A stretch of 64,000 nucleotides of DNA from Planobispora longispora (GCF_016863135.1 NZ_BOOH01000034.1:1-64000), one strand, 5' to 3'; shown: positions 33,171-43,814, counted from the first letter of the stretch. Notes: generated by a model not told the origin, from the sequence alone. Program-made: numbers and translations.

Positions 33171-34581
33171 GAATGACGATAGCAGTATCGTCCGATTGGC
33201 GACCATCCTCCGCGAGGAGACGGAGCGGCTCCGGCCCGGTGACCGGCTCCCCTCCAGCCGGGAGATCGTCCGGCTGCACGGCGTCAGCCCGGTGACCGTC
33301 TCGCGCGCCCTCGGGCGGCTGGCCGCCGAGGGGCGGGTGGTGACCCGGCCGGGGAGCGGGACCTACGTCGCCCACCGCCCGGCCCGCGCCGACGGCCCCG
33401 CCGACCTCTCCTGGCAGACGGTCGCGCTCGGCGACCGGGTGGTGGACGACGCCGGCGTGAGCGGCCTGCTCACGCCCCCGCCCGACGGGGTCGTCCCGCT
33501 CACCGGCGGTTACCTCAACCCGGCCCTGCGGCCCTCCAGAGCGCTCAACGCCGCCGCCGCGCGCGCCCTGCGCCGTCCCGACGCCTGGGCGCTCCCGCCG
33601 CTCACCGGTCTGGCGGAGCTGCGCGGATGGTTCGCCCGGGAGGCCGGGGGCGACGTCACGCCCTCCGACGTCCTCGTGGTCAGCGGCGGGCAGTCGGCCC
33701 TCACCCACGCCCTGCGCGCCCTCGCCGCCCCCGGCACCCCCGTGCTCGTCGAGACCCCGGCCTACCCCGGGGCGCTCGCCTCCGCGCGGGCCGCCGGGCT
33801 CCGGGCGACCGCGGTGCCGATGGACCGCGACGGGGTGCGGCCCGAGCTCCTCGCCGAGGCGTTCGCCGTCACCGGCGCCCGGGTCTTCCTCTGCCAGCCG
33901 ACCCTGCACAACCCGACCGGCGCGACGCTCACGCGCGAACGCCGCGAGCAGGTCCTCGCGGTGGCGCGGGCGGCGGGGGCGTTCGTCATCGAGGACGACT
34001 ACGCCCGCTACTTCGCGACCGCGCCCGTCCCGCCGCCGCTCGTCGCACTCGACGCCCACGGCACCGTGGTCCACGTCAACTCCCTGACCAAGGTGCTGGC
34101 CCCGAGCATGCGCGTGGCCGGGGTGATCGCCCGGGGGCCGGCCGCCCACCGCATCCGGGCGAGCCAGCTCGTGGACTCCTTCTTCGTCGCCAGGCCGCTC
34201 CAGGAGACGGCGCTGGAGCTCGTCAGCTCCGGCGCCTGGCCCCGGCACCTGTCCATGCTCGGCGCCGAACTGGAGACCCGCAGGAACGCCCTCGCCGCCG
34301 CCGTGACCGCCCGGCTGCCCGCCGCCGGCCTCCACCTCGTCCCCCGGGGCGGCCTGCACCTGTGGGTACGGCTCCCGCCGGACCTCGACGAGGAGGCCGT
34401 GGTCGAGGCGGCACGCCGCGAGGGGGTCCTGGTGAGCCCGGGGCGGATCTACTATCCGGCCGAGCCGCCCGGCCCCCGGATCCGCCTCACCCACGTGGCG
34501 GCGGCCCACCTCCCCGAGCTGGCCGAGGGGGTCAGGCGGCTGGCCCTCGCCGTCGAGCGGGCGGCCGGGGGCTCCCCGTGA
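33169..34581 (+). CDS. MocR/PdxR-type regulator (GntR-aminotransferase fusion)
   Basis: 470 aa. GntR winged helix about 1-70 (PSSREIVRLHGVSPVTVSRA, RPGSGTYV), then a fold-type I aminotransferase domain: substrate loop QPTLHNPTGATL, PLP aspartate in IEDDYARY, Schiff-base lysine in HVNSLTKVLAPSMRVAG (about residue 310). Such proteins use PLP adducts as signals, not for catalysis. Start at ATG 33169; a TTG at 33160 is in frame. No leader space, so probably leaderless. Likely regulates the EamA gene. Confidence 0.92.
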   Translation: MNDDSSIVRLATILREETERLRPGDRLPSSREIVRLHGVSPVTVSRALGRLAAEGRVVTRPGSGTYVAHRPARADGPADLSWQTVALGDRVVDDAGVSGLLTPPPDGVVPLTGGYLNPALRPSRALNAAAARALRRPDAWALPPLTGLAELRGWFAREAGGDVTPSDVLVVSGGQSALTHALRALAAPGTPVLVETPAYPGALASARAAGLRATAVPMDRDGVRPELLAEAFAVTGARVFLCQPTLHNPTGATLTRERREQVLAVARAAGAFVIEDDYARYFATAPVPPPLVALDAHGTVVHVNSLTKVLAPSMRVAGVIARGPAAHRIRASQLVDSFFVARPLQETALELVSSGAWPRHLSMLGAELETRRNALAAAVTARLPAAGLHLVPRGGLHLWVRLPPDLDEEAVVEAARREGVLVSPGRIYYPAEPPGPRIRLTHVAAAHLPELAEGVRRLALAVERAAGGSP

Positions 34582-34826
34582 CCCGTCCTCACCGGGCGGG
34601 ACGCCGTCCGCGCCCGAAGGCCGGCGCCGTACGGCCGCGCCCGGAGTCCGGCGTCGCACGGCCGCGCTCCCCTCTCGGACGGTGCTCGCTCCTGCGCCCC
34701 TCCCGGAACGCCGGATGGACCGGGTGCCGCGTGGCGATCTCCCTTCGACACCACCGAAAACGTTATGACGGCGTCTAAGCGAGGGCAACCTCCTACTGGC
34801 GTACAGTGGTCACGAAGAGGTGATCG

Positions 34827-35462
34827 ATGCCCATGACCGGCCCCGCCGCCCTGGTGTGCGACTTCGTCAACAGTTACGACGTCGAGAGCGGCACCGACAC
34901 GATCCCCTCTCCCGCCGCCCTCGTCGCGTGGCTGGGCGAGCACGGCCTGGCCGATCCCGGCGACACCGCGAGCGCGGAGGACCTGGCCACCGCCGTCGAT
35001 CTCCGTGAAGGGCTGCGCGCGGCGCTCCGCCGCCACCACGGCCGGGAACCCGACGGCGACGACGGCGGAGACGGCCGGAACGGAAACAGCGCGACCGGAA
35101 ACGACGGGAGCGGAAACAGGGCGACCGGGAACGGCGCGGCCGGGGAGCCGCGCCTCTCCCGCGCGCTCGACCGGCTGCCGCTCACGGTCACGTTGGCCGG
35201 TGACGCCCCCGCGCTGGAGCCGGTGGCGACCGGGGTCCCCGGCGGGCTCGCCGGGATCGCCGCCGCCGTGATGGCGCTCCACGCCGAGGGCGCCTGGCCC
35301 CGACTGAAGGTGTGCACCGAGAGCACCTGCCAGTGGGCGTTCGTCGACTCCTCCAAGAACCGTTCGCGCTCCTGGTGCTCGATGAAAGTCTGCGGTAACC
35401 GGACCAAGACCAGGGCATACCGGGCACGGCGTCAGACGGAGACGGGTTCGCGTCATCTGTGA
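34827..35462 (+). CDS. CGNR zinc-finger (ABATE domain) regulator
   Basis: 211 aa, AGAGG six nt before ATG 34827. N-terminal ABATE region (LVCDFVNSYDVESGTDTI, LREGLRAALRRHHG), C-terminal zinc finger C-x4-C ... WCSMKVCGNRTKTRAYRARR (about 165-205). Putative stress-related DNA-binding protein. The linker at about 75-105 is a low-complexity Gly/Asn run (GNSATGNDGSGNRATGNG) produced by imperfect repeats of ACCGGAAACG-like DNA. Confidence 0.88.
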   Translation: MPMTGPAALVCDFVNSYDVESGTDTIPSPAALVAWLGEHGLADPGDTASAEDLATAVDLREGLRAALRRHHGREPDGDDGGDGRNGNSATGNDGSGNRATGNGAAGEPRLSRALDRLPLTVTLAGDAPALEPVATGVPGGLAGIAAAVMALHAEGAWPRLKVCTESTCQWAFVDSSKNRSRSWCSMKVCGNRTKTRAYRARRQTETGSRHL

Positions 35463-35587
35463 GCCAGATTCCCCGATACGGTGTAACTGCCTGCCTCACG
35501 GGTCCGCCCGCCTGACGCCCGCTCGCGCGGAACGGCCCCCGGGGCAGCGTGTCCTGGCGGTGTACGGCAGATAAGGAGCGGGCCGAG

Positions 35588-36199
35588 ATGGCAGACGTAG
35601 GCGTGCGGGCGGCTCGGCACGATGATGTCGACGCGGTGACGGGCACCCAGATCCGCGCCTGGCGGCAAGGCTACCGGGAGTTCCTGCCCGAGGGGCCGCT
35701 GGAGCAGATGACCGGCCCGGCCGCCGAACGCATGTGGCGGCGGCAGTGGGACGAGGCGATCATCTCCCCGCCCAGCTCCCGGCATCGCGTGCTGGTCGCG
35801 GTGGAGCAGGTCGTCCTCGACACCGACGCGTTCCCCGCGCTCGGTCCCGGCGGCATCGAGGCCCTGGCCGCGATGCAGGGCGCGGAGCGCGTGGTCGGCC
35901 TGGCCTCGCACGCCCCCGCCGAAGACCCCGACCTCGACCCCACGATCGCCTCCGAGCTGCTCACCTTCCTCGTGGACCCGGACTTCGTCCGGCGCGGCCA
36001 CGGCAGCCGCCTGCTCAACGCCACGGTCGACCACCTGCGCGAGGACGGCTACCGGACCATCGTGACCTGGGTGTTCGCCGACAACCACCCGCTGCTCGGG
36101 TTCCTGGAGTCGGCGGGCTGGGGCGAGGACGGAGCCGAGCGGGTCCTCGACATGGGCCGGCCGGTGCGGATGATCCGCCTGGCCACCGACATCAGTTAG
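35588..36199 (+). CDS. GNAT family N-acetyltransferase
   Basis: 203 aa from ATG 35588, AAGGAGC about 10 nt upstream; an earlier start at 35549 has no ribosome site. Motif A: FLVDPDFVRRGHGSRLLNAT; motif B: WVFADNHPLLGFLESAGWG. A longer than usual middle (EQVVLDTDAFPALGPGG) separates strands. Substrate unknown. Confidence 0.87.
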   Translation: MADVGVRAARHDDVDAVTGTQIRAWRQGYREFLPEGPLEQMTGPAAERMWRRQWDEAIISPPSSRHRVLVAVEQVVLDTDAFPALGPGGIEALAAMQGAERVVGLASHAPAEDPDLDPTIASELLTFLVDPDFVRRGHGSRLLNATVDHLREDGYRTIVTWVFADNHPLLGFLESAGWGEDGAERVLDMGRPVRMIRLATDIS

Positions 36200-36299
36200 G
36201 AGCGGCCGTCCCCCGGCCCCGGAGGACCGGAACCCCACCGCGCGCCCCGGCGAACCCGGGACCGGTCGCCTGGACCCCCGAGAGGAAGACCGTAACGCC

Positions 36300-37169
36300 A
36301 TGGCCACCCCGAGCCAGTGGATCGCCGGCGCCCGCCCGCGCACCCTTCCCGCCGCCGTCGTCCCCGTCGCCGTGGGCACCGGCGTCGCGATCGGGTACGG
36401 CGGAGCGGTGTGGTGGCGGGCGCTGCTCGCCCTGTTCGTGGCGCTCGCCCTGCAGATCGGCGTGAACTACGCCAACGACTACAGCGACGGCGTACGCGGC
36501 ACCGACGACAACCGGGTCGGCCCGATGCGCCTGGTCGGATCGGGAACCGCCGCCCCGCGGCAGGTGCTGGCGGCGGCCCTGGGCTGCTTCCTGGCCGCCG
36601 CGGCAGCCGGGCTGGTCCTGGTCGTGGCGACCCGGGCGTGGTGGATGCTGGCGGTCGGCGCGGCGGCGATCGCCGCGGCCTGGTTCTACACCGGCGGCTC
36701 CCGCCCGTACGGCTACCGCGCGATGGGCGAGATCTCGGTCTTCGTCTTCTTCGGCCTGGTCGCCGTGGCCGGCACCACGTTCGTCCAGCTGGAGTGCCTG
36801 CCCTGGACCGCGCCGGCCGCCGCCGTCCCGGTCGGGCTCCTGGCCTGCGCGCTGCTGGTGGTCAACAACCTGCGCGACATCGTGACCGACGGCCCGGCGG
36901 GCAAGCGCACCATGGCCGTGCTCCTCGGCGACGGCCGCACCCGCACGCTCTACACCCTCTGCCTGGTCCTGCCGCTCGTCATCGCGGCGGCCATGGTCCC
37001 GTGGCATCCGTTCGCCGCGCTCGGCCTGCTCGCCGCACCGCTGGCGATCGGCCCGGTCCGGGCGGTCCGGGCGGGGGCCGTCGGCCCGGCGCTGATCGCC
37101 ACGCTCCAGCAGACCGGCCGCCTGCAGATGGTCTTCGGCCTGCTGTTCGCCATCGGCCTGGCCCTGTAG
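36300..37169 (+). CDS. menA: 1,4-dihydroxy-2-naphthoate polyprenyltransferase
   Basis: 289 aa UbiA-family membrane prenyltransferase that attaches the isoprenoid tail in menaquinone synthesis. First Asp-rich motif NYANDYSDGVRGTDD, second NNLRDIVTDGPAGKRT, about eight membrane helices. The opening WIAGARPRTLPAAVVPV is typical of MenA. Other men genes are not in the window. Confidence 0.93.
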   Translation: MATPSQWIAGARPRTLPAAVVPVAVGTGVAIGYGGAVWWRALLALFVALALQIGVNYANDYSDGVRGTDDNRVGPMRLVGSGTAAPRQVLAAALGCFLAAAAAGLVLVVATRAWWMLAVGAAAIAAAWFYTGGSRPYGYRAMGEISVFVFFGLVAVAGTTFVQLECLPWTAPAAAVPVGLLACALLVVNNLRDIVTDGPAGKRTMAVLLGDGRTRTLYTLCLVLPLVIAAAMVPWHPFAALGLLAAPLAIGPVRAVRAGAVGPALIATLQQTGRLQMVFGLLFAIGLAL

Positions 37170-37239
37170 GCGCGGCCTTCGCGGGCACGGCCCGGCCGCG
37201 CGCAGAGGGAGGATCCGCACGCTCACCGGGTCCGCGCGC

Positions 37240-37749
37240 TCACAACACGCGGCGCATCACGACCCGGGGCGCGAGCTCGATGCCCAGCTCCCGCTCGTGC
37301 GCCACCAGCGCGGCCGTCTCCGGCCCCCACTCGGCCCGGTCCAGTACGGCGAAGCCGCGCCGGCCGTACCACGGCCCGTTCCACGGGACGTCGCGGAAGG
37401 TGGTGAGCGTGACGGCCGGCGCCCCGACCGCCGCGGCGTGCGCGCACAGCGCCTCCACCAGGCGCCCGCCGACGCCCCGCCGCCCGTGGTCCGGGTGGAC
37501 CGCCAGCTGGTCGAGATGCACGTTCCCGTCGACCCAGCCGAACAGCGCGAACCCCACCGGCGGGTCCCCCGCGACGAGCACCCTGGACGGATCGCCGACT
37601 TCCTCGACCATCGTCGTGCCCGCCGGAAAGGTGATCCCGACCTGGGCGAACACCTGGTCGGCCGCGACCTCGACCGCCACCAGCCCCGGCAGCTCCGCCG
37701 CCTCGGCCCAGCGGACCTCAGTCGAAGTCGAAGATGGAGTGCTTGTCAT
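37240..37749 (-). CDS. GNAT family N-acetyltransferase
   Basis: 169 aa. Motif A in LDQLAVHPDHGRRGVGGRLV; the C-terminal WYGRRGFAVLDRAEWGPE is typical. The ATG at 37749 lies inside the 3' end of the zinc-ribbon gene (32-nt overlap in another frame), so the two are probably translationally coupled. Substrate unknown. Confidence 0.87.
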   Translation of the reverse strand: MTSTPSSTSTEVRWAEAAELPGLVAVEVAADQVFAQVGITFPAGTTMVEEVGDPSRVLVAGDPPVGFALFGWVDGNVHLDQLAVHPDHGRRGVGGRLVEALCAHAAAVGAPAVTLTTFRDVPWNGPWYGRRGFAVLDRAEWGPETAALVAHERELGIELAPRVVMRRVL

Positions 37750-37894
37750 AGAAATGGAGGATATAGCGGCAGCGGCCGCAGATCATGAGGGTTACCCGGT
37801 GGGAGGTGATCCCCCACCGGCTGTCCAACCGGCCCCGCTCCTTCTGGAACTCAGTGTTACCGCAGAGCGGGCAGACGAGCTCAGGACGATCCAT
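37718..37894 (-). CDS. Small zinc-ribbon protein, 58 aa
   Basis: ATG 37894 to TGA 37718. Two knuckles form a zinc ribbon: C8-P-L-C11-G and C39-G-R-C42, separated by a basic, aromatic segment (FQKERGRLDSRWGITSHR). It ends in HFYDKHSIFDFD. No family name known to me; probably a nucleic-acid- or protein-binding ribbon. Overlaps the GNAT gene start. Confidence 0.75.
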   Translation of the reverse strand: MDRPELVCPLCGNTEFQKERGRLDSRWGITSHRVTLMICGRCRYILHFYDKHSIFDFD

Positions 37895-37962
37895 ACTCTC
37901 AAGACGAGCGGCCCGTCCCGGAAAGTTCCGCCCACCCGCCCCCCGGACGCTCCGGAGACCCC

Positions 37963-38814
<852 letters not shown>

Positions 38815-38877
38815 TTACGGCGGAACGGGGTGCGGTGGTGTTCAGCTCCGCGCTCCGCCGGCGTAGCGTCAGGTGTC

Positions 38878-39795
38878 ATGCGGGCAGGCATCGTGATCCT
38901 TCCGGATCGTCCGTGGACGATCGGCGCGCAACGGTGGCGGCGCGCCGAGGCGTACGGATTCGCCCACGCCTGGACCTACGACCACATCGGATGGCGGGAC
39001 CTGGTCGACGGTCCGTGGTTCGACGCCGTCCCCACCCTCACCGCGGCCGTCCTGACCACGTCCCGGATCCGTCTGGGCACCATGGTCGCCTCCCCCAACT
39101 TCCGCCATCCGGCCCACTTCGCACGCGAGGTCGTCACCCTCGACGACATCAGCCGCGGCCGGTTGGTCGTCGGCGTCGGCGCGGGCGGTGTCGCCGGGTA
39201 CGACACCCGCGTGCTCGGGCAGCCGCCGCTGACCCCGCGGACGAGGGTGGACCGGTTCGCCGAGTTCCTGCACCTGCTCGACCGCATCCTGCGCGATGAG
39301 CGGGTCACCTGGCGCGGCGAGCACTACACCGTGGTCGACGCCCGCGCCACGCCCGGATGCGTCCAGTCACCGCGGGCGCCGTTCGTGGTCGCCGCGACCG
39401 GGCCGCGGTCGATGCGCCTTGCGGCGCGCTACGGCACCGGCTGGGTGACCACCGGCGCACGCACGAACGATCTCGACGCCTGGTGGCGCACGGTGGCCGA
39501 GGCGGGGCGCCGTTTCGACGACGTCCTGGGCGCCGTCGGCCGTGATCCGGCGACCATCGACCGATACCTGATGCTGGACCCGGCCTCGCCGGTCTACTCG
39601 CTGTCCAGCGCGGGGTTCTTCGCCGACGCGCTCGCGCGGGCGGCCGAGTACGGTTTCACCGACGCTGTCACGTACTGGCCGCGCAGTTCAGGCTGGTACG
39701 CGGGCGATGAGGCCGTCTTGGACAGGATCGCCGCCGACGTGCTACCGGGCTTACGGCCGCCCGGGCAGACCACCGACTCCGATGCCCGGCCCTGA
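38878..39795 (+). CDS. LLM-class flavin-dependent oxidoreductase
   Basis: 305 aa from ATG 38878; the much longer frame upstream is the shadow of dapB. TIM-barrel luciferase-like protein: opening MRAGIVILPDRPW, then RIRLGTMVASPNFRHPAHF, the flavin/F420 segment GRLVVGVGAGG and PFVVAATGPRSMRLAARYG. Oxidises an unknown substrate with FMN or coenzyme F420. Inserted between dapB and the M16 gene on the opposite strand. Confidence 0.88.
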   Translation: MRAGIVILPDRPWTIGAQRWRRAEAYGFAHAWTYDHIGWRDLVDGPWFDAVPTLTAAVLTTSRIRLGTMVASPNFRHPAHFAREVVTLDDISRGRLVVGVGAGGVAGYDTRVLGQPPLTPRTRVDRFAEFLHLLDRILRDERVTWRGEHYTVVDARATPGCVQSPRAPFVVAATGPRSMRLAARYGTGWVTTGARTNDLDAWWRTVAEAGRRFDDVLGAVGRDPATIDRYLMLDPASPVYSLSSAGFFADALARAAEYGFTDAVTYWPRSSGWYAGDEAVLDRIAADVLPGLRPPGQTTDSDARP

Positions 39796-39803
39796 ACGAG
39801 GAA

Positions 39804-39829
39804 GGCGGTCCGCCGTGGGGCGGACCGCC
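39804..39829. terminator. Bidirectional stem-loop between convergent genes
   Basis: GGCGGTCCGC, 6-nt loop, GCGGACCGCC. Lies 8 nt after the oxidoreductase stop and 11 nt after the M16 peptidase stop. Confidence 0.8.
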
Positions 39830-39840
39830 GTGCTGGGGCG

Positions 39841-41151
39841 TCAGACGGACAGTGCCCGGCTGAAGTCCTTGTCCTCGTAGGGGCCGATGACCGCGAGGGT
39901 CAGCGGGCGCGTGAAGATGTCGCGGGCGATCTCGGTGATCTCCTCGGGAGTGACCGCGTCGATCCGCGCCAGTACCTCGTCGACCGAGAGCAGTTCGTCG
40001 TAGACGAGGTCGCCCTTGCCGATCCGGGACATCCGGGAGCCGGTGTCCTCCAGGCCGAGCACGAGGCCGCCGCGCATCTGGCCCTTGCCGCGGACGATCT
40101 CGTCCTCGGTGATGCCCTCGGCGACCACCCGGTGGATCTCCTCGCGGCAGATCTCCAGCACATCGTCGATCTTGGAGGGCAGGCAGCCGGCGTAGATGCC
40201 GAACTGGCCGGTGTCGGCGTACTGGGAGGTGTAGCTGTACGTCGAGTAGGCCAGGCCGCGCTTCTCCCGGATCTCCTGGAACAGGCGCGACGACATGCCG
40301 CCGCCGAGCGCCGCGTTGAGCACGCCGAGGGCGAAGCGGCGGTCGTCGGTGCGGGTGATGCCGGTCGTGCCCAGGACCAGGTTGGCCTGTTCGGTCGGGC
40401 GGTGCAGCACCCGGATGCCGGAGCGGGGCTCGACGCCCTCGCCGGACACCCGCGGCGGGATCGGCGAGGCGTCGCCGCCCAGGGCGCCGGCCCGCTCGTA
40501 GGCGGCGGCGACCAGTTCCACCACCTGCTCGTGGGTGACGTTGCCCGCCACCGACACCACCGTGCGGGTGGGCAGGTAGTAGGTCCGGTAGTACTCCACG
40601 ATCCGGTCGCGGGCGATCGCGTTGATCGACTCGACCGTGCCGAGGATCGGCCTGCCGATGGGCGTGTCGCCGTACAGCTCCGCGGAGAACTGCTCGTGCA
40701 CCACGTCCGACGGGTCGTCGTCGTGCATGGCGATCTCCTCCAGGATCACGCCACGCTCGGCCTCGACGTCGTCGGGAGTGATCAGCGAGGAGGTCACCAC
40801 GTCGGCGAGCACGTCGATCGCCACCTTCAGGTCCTCGTCGAGGACCCGGGCGTAGTAGCAGGTGTACTCCTTGGCGGTGAAGGCGTTGATCTCACCGCCG
40901 ATGCCCTCGATGGCCGCGGAGATCTCCAGGGCGTCCCGTGTGGGGGTCCCCTTGAACAGCAGGTGCTCAAGGAAGTGGGAGGCGCCCATGTGCTCGGGCG
41001 CCTCGTCCCTCGATCCGATGCCGACCCACATGCCGACCGCGACGGATCGCACGGTCGGCATGGATTCGGTCACCACCCGGAGCCCACCGGGGAGGACGGT
41101 GCGCTGCACGACCCCGGCGCCGTCCTTGCCGGGGTGCAGAGTGGTGGTCAT
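39841..41151 (-). CDS. M16 family zinc peptidase
   Basis: 436 aa processing-peptidase-like protein. Inverted zinc motif H59-FLE62-H63 with the downstream glutamate in ERGVILEEIAMHDDDP. The C-terminal half-domain has the R/Y signature GMSSRLFQEIREKRGLAYS. Starts at ATG 41151 in TGATG with the pnp stop, so it is coupled to pnp, as in most actinobacteria. The open frame extending upstream to 42996 is a shadow of pnp. Confidence 0.93.
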   Translation of the reverse strand: MTTTLHPGKDGAGVVQRTVLPGGLRVVTESMPTVRSVAVGMWVGIGSRDEAPEHMGASHFLEHLLFKGTPTRDALEISAAIEGIGGEINAFTAKEYTCYYARVLDEDLKVAIDVLADVVTSSLITPDDVEAERGVILEEIAMHDDDPSDVVHEQFSAELYGDTPIGRPILGTVESINAIARDRIVEYYRTYYLPTRTVVSVAGNVTHEQVVELVAAAYERAGALGGDASPIPPRVSGEGVEPRSGIRVLHRPTEQANLVLGTTGITRTDDRRFALGVLNAALGGGMSSRLFQEIREKRGLAYSTYSYTSQYADTGQFGIYAGCLPSKIDDVLEICREEIHRVVAEGITEDEIVRGKGQMRGGLVLGLEDTGSRMSRIGKGDLVYDELLSVDEVLARIDAVTPEEITEIARDIFTRPLTLAVIGPYEDKDFSRALSV

Positions 41152-43493
41152 CACGAGTTGCGGTCTTCTCCCCCGCGGTTGCCGCCGCTGCTGCGGGTCC
41201 GCACGCGGGTGCGGCGGGGCTTGTCCTCGGCGGGCCTGTCCTCGGCGGGAGCGGCGGAGGCGGCGGGGGCCGCGTCCGACTCGCCCGACTCGGGGGTGCC
41301 GGCCTCGCCCTTGGCCTCGGCCTCCTTCTCGACGACCTCGACCGGGACGAGCGAGAGCTTGCCGCGCGAGTCGATCTCGGCGATCTCCACCTGGATCTTC
41401 TCGCCCACGTTCATGACGTCCTCGACGTTCTCGATGCGCTTGCCGCCGTGCAGCTTGCGGATCTGGGAGACGTGCAGCAGGCCGTCCTTGCCCGGCATGA
41501 GGGAGATGAACGCGCCGAAGGCGGCGATCTTGACGACCGTGCCCAGGTAGCGCTCGCCGACCTCCGGCATGTGCGGGTTGGCGATGGCGTTGATCGCCGA
41601 ACGGGCCGCCTCGGCGGACGGGCCGTCGGTGGCGCCGATGTAGATGGTGCCGTCGTCCTCGATCGTGATCTCGGCGCCGGTGTCGTCCTGGATCTGGTTG
41701 ATCATCTTGCCCTTCGGGCCGATGACCTCGCCGATCTTGTCGACCGGGACCTTGATCGTGATGATGCGCGGAGCCGTGGCGTTCATCTCCGCCGGGGAGT
41801 CGATGGCCTCCTGCATCACGTCGATGATGGCCAGGCGGGCGCCCTTGGCCTGCTTCAGCGCGGCGGCCAGGACCGAGGCGGGGATGCCGTCGAGCTTGGT
41901 GTCGAGCTGCAGCGCGGTGATGACGTCCTTGGTGCCGGCGACCTTGAAGTCCATGTCGCCCATGGCGTCCTCGGCGCCGAGGATGTCGGTCAGCGTGACG
42001 TACTGGTCGCCCTCGTTGATCAGGCCCATCGCGATGCCCGCGACGATGCCCTTCAGCGGGACGCCCGCGTCCAGCAGCGACATCGTGCTGGCGCACACCG
42101 AGCCCATCGAGGTGGAGCCGTTGGAGCCGAGCGCCTCCGACACCTGGCGGATCGCGTAGGGGAACTCCTCGCGGGCCGGCAGGACCGGGATGAGCGCCCG
42201 CTCGGCGAGCGCGCCGTGGCCGATCTCGCGGCGCTTGGGAGAGCCCACCCGGCCGGTCTCGCCGGTGGAGTAGGGCGGGAAGTTGTAGTTGTGCATGTAG
42301 CGCTTGGTGCGCTCGGGGTTCAGCGTGTCGATCATCTGCTCCATGCGGAGCATGTTGAGCGTGGTGATGCCCATGATCTGGGTCTCGCCGCGCTCGAACA
42401 GGGCCGAGCCGTGGACCCGGGGCACCACGTGGACCTCGGCGGTCAGCTGGCGGATGTCCTTCGCGCCGCGGCCGTCGATGCGCACGCCCTCGTTGATGAC
42501 GCGCTCGCGCATGAGCTTCTTGGTCAGCGACCGGAAGGCGGCGCCGACCTCCTTCTCGCGGCCCTCGAAGTCGGGGGCGACCTTCTCGGCGGCCAGGCTC
42601 TTGACCCGGTCGAGCTCGATCTCGCGCTCCTGCTTGCCCGCGATGGTCAGCGCGGCGGCCAGCTCGGTCTTGACCGCGCCGCTCACGGCCTCCAGGACGT
42701 CGTCCTGGTAGTCGAGGAAGACGGGGTACTCGGCGGTCTCCTTGGCGGCGACCCCGGCCAGCTTGGACTGCGCGTCGCACAGCACCTTGATGAACCGCTT
42801 GGAGGCCTCCAGGCCCTCGGCCACGGTCTCCTCGGTCGGCGCGACCGCGCCCTCGGCGACGAGCTTGAGCGTGTCGCGGGTGGACTCGGCCTCGACCATC
42901 ATGATCGCGACGTCGCCGTCCTCCAGGACCCGGCCGGCCACGACCATGTCGAAGGTGGCGCTCTCCAGCTCCGAGTGGGTCGGGAAGGCGATCCACTGGC
43001 CCTCGATCAGCGCGACGCGCACGCCGCCGATCGGGCCGGAGAAGGGCAGTCCGGCGAGCTGGGTGGACAGGGACGCGGCGTTGATCGCGACCACGTCGTA
43101 CAGGTGGTCGGGGTTGAGCGCCATGATCGTGGCGACGACCTGGATCTCGTTGCGCAGGCCCTTGACGAACGACGGGCGCAGCGGCCGGTCGATCAGGCGG
43201 CAGGTGAGGATGGCGTCCTCGGAGGGACGGCCCTCACGGCGGAAGAACGAGCCGGGGATGCGGCCCGCGGCGTACATCCGCTCCTCGACGTCCACCGTGA
43301 GGGGGAAGAAGTCGAGGTTCTCCTTGGGATTCTTGGACGCGGTGGTCGCGGACAGGACCATCGTCTCGTCGTCCAGGTAGGCGACGGCGGAACCCGCCGC
43401 CTGGCGCGCGAGCCGTCCGGTCTCGAACCGGATCGTACGCGTGCCGAAAGAGCCGTTGTCGATGACGGCTTCACTGCTGTGGACACCCTCCAC
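41151..43493 (-). CDS. pnp: Polyribonucleotide nucleotidyltransferase (PNPase)
   Basis: 780 aa 3'-5' phosphorolytic exoribonuclease, also able to make 3' tails. Two RNase PH domains ([33 protein letters not shown]), a KH domain ([20 protein letters not shown]) and an S1 domain ([20 protein letters not shown]). An Ala/Glu then Arg-rich tail of about 50 residues follows. GTG start with a perfect AAGGAGG. Coupled to the M16 gene downstream. Confidence 0.97.
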   Translation of the reverse strand: MEGVHSSEAVIDNGSFGTRTIRFETGRLARQAAGSAVAYLDDETMVLSATTASKNPKENLDFFPLTVDVEERMYAAGRIPGSFFRREGRPSEDAILTCRLIDRPLRPSFVKGLRNEIQVVATIMALNPDHLYDVVAINAASLSTQLAGLPFSGPIGGVRVALIEGQWIAFPTHSELESATFDMVVAGRVLEDGDVAIMMVEAESTRDTLKLVAEGAVAPTEETVAEGLEASKRFIKVLCDAQSKLAGVAAKETAEYPVFLDYQDDVLEAVSGAVKTELAAALTIAGKQEREIELDRVKSLAAEKVAPDFEGREKEVGAAFRSLTKKLMRERVINEGVRIDGRGAKDIRQLTAEVHVVPRVHGSALFERGETQIMGITTLNMLRMEQMIDTLNPERTKRYMHNYNFPPYSTGETGRVGSPKRREIGHGALAERALIPVLPAREEFPYAIRQVSEALGSNGSTSMGSVCASTMSLLDAGVPLKGIVAGIAMGLINEGDQYVTLTDILGAEDAMGDMDFKVAGTKDVITALQLDTKLDGIPASVLAAALKQAKGARLAIIDVMQEAIDSPAEMNATAPRIITIKVPVDKIGEVIGPKGKMINQIQDDTGAEITIEDDGTIYIGATDGPSAEAARSAINAIANPHMPEVGERYLGTVVKIAAFGAFISLMPGKDGLLHVSQIRKLHGGKRIENVEDVMNVGEKIQVEIAEIDSRGKLSLVPVEVVEKEAEAKGEAGTPESGESDAAPAASAAPAEDRPAEDKPRRTRVRTRSSGGNRGGEDRNS

Positions 43494-43780
43494 GGGGGAC
43501 CTCCTTGTGGTCGGTCACCCGCGTCCGCCCGGGCACGCGTGTCATGCCTGGGTCGTCTTTGTTGCCGCTTCCCCGTAGGTGCAGCGCCGGTCTTCGATCG
43601 AAGCGCCCGGTTCGTGTGTGCGGCATTCGCCGCGGTGACCGGGGGCCACTACCGAGGACCGGCCCTCCGACGCCGTGGGGCGCGTTTGCTTGCGGACGCG
43701 GGGGCACTTTCTCGGCTATTCAGTTTGCTCGTAGGACCGGGTTCCCGTGACGCGACGCGCCGAAACGGGCCCTACGAGAT
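43494..43780 (-). other. rpsO-pnp intergenic region
   Basis: About 290 nt with no gene. It should hold pnp promoters and its 5' leader. Several inverted repeats (for example GGGGGCC and GGCCCCC parts near 43640-43690) could be RNase III or autoregulation targets. I cannot place a promoter with confidence. Confidence 0.5.
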
Positions 43781-43808
43781 GGGGGAGCGGCGCGAACGCC
43801 ACTCCCCC
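43781..43808 (-). terminator. rpsO terminator / processing hairpin with TTCG loop
   Basis: On the minus strand a 12-bp stem (GGGGGAG-T-GGCG with one T-G wobble) closed by the extra-stable TTCG tetraloop, six nt after the rpsO stop. In Streptomyces the equivalent intergenic hairpin is an RNase III site in the rpsO-pnp read-through message. Confidence 0.8.
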
Positions 43809-43814
43809 GTCATG

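Noticed and set aside
39841-42996. Very long minus-strand frame reading through the M16 gene into pnp
   Set aside because: Only the part up to ATG 41151 has peptidase homology; the rest is the out-of-frame shadow of pnp, common in very high-GC DNA.
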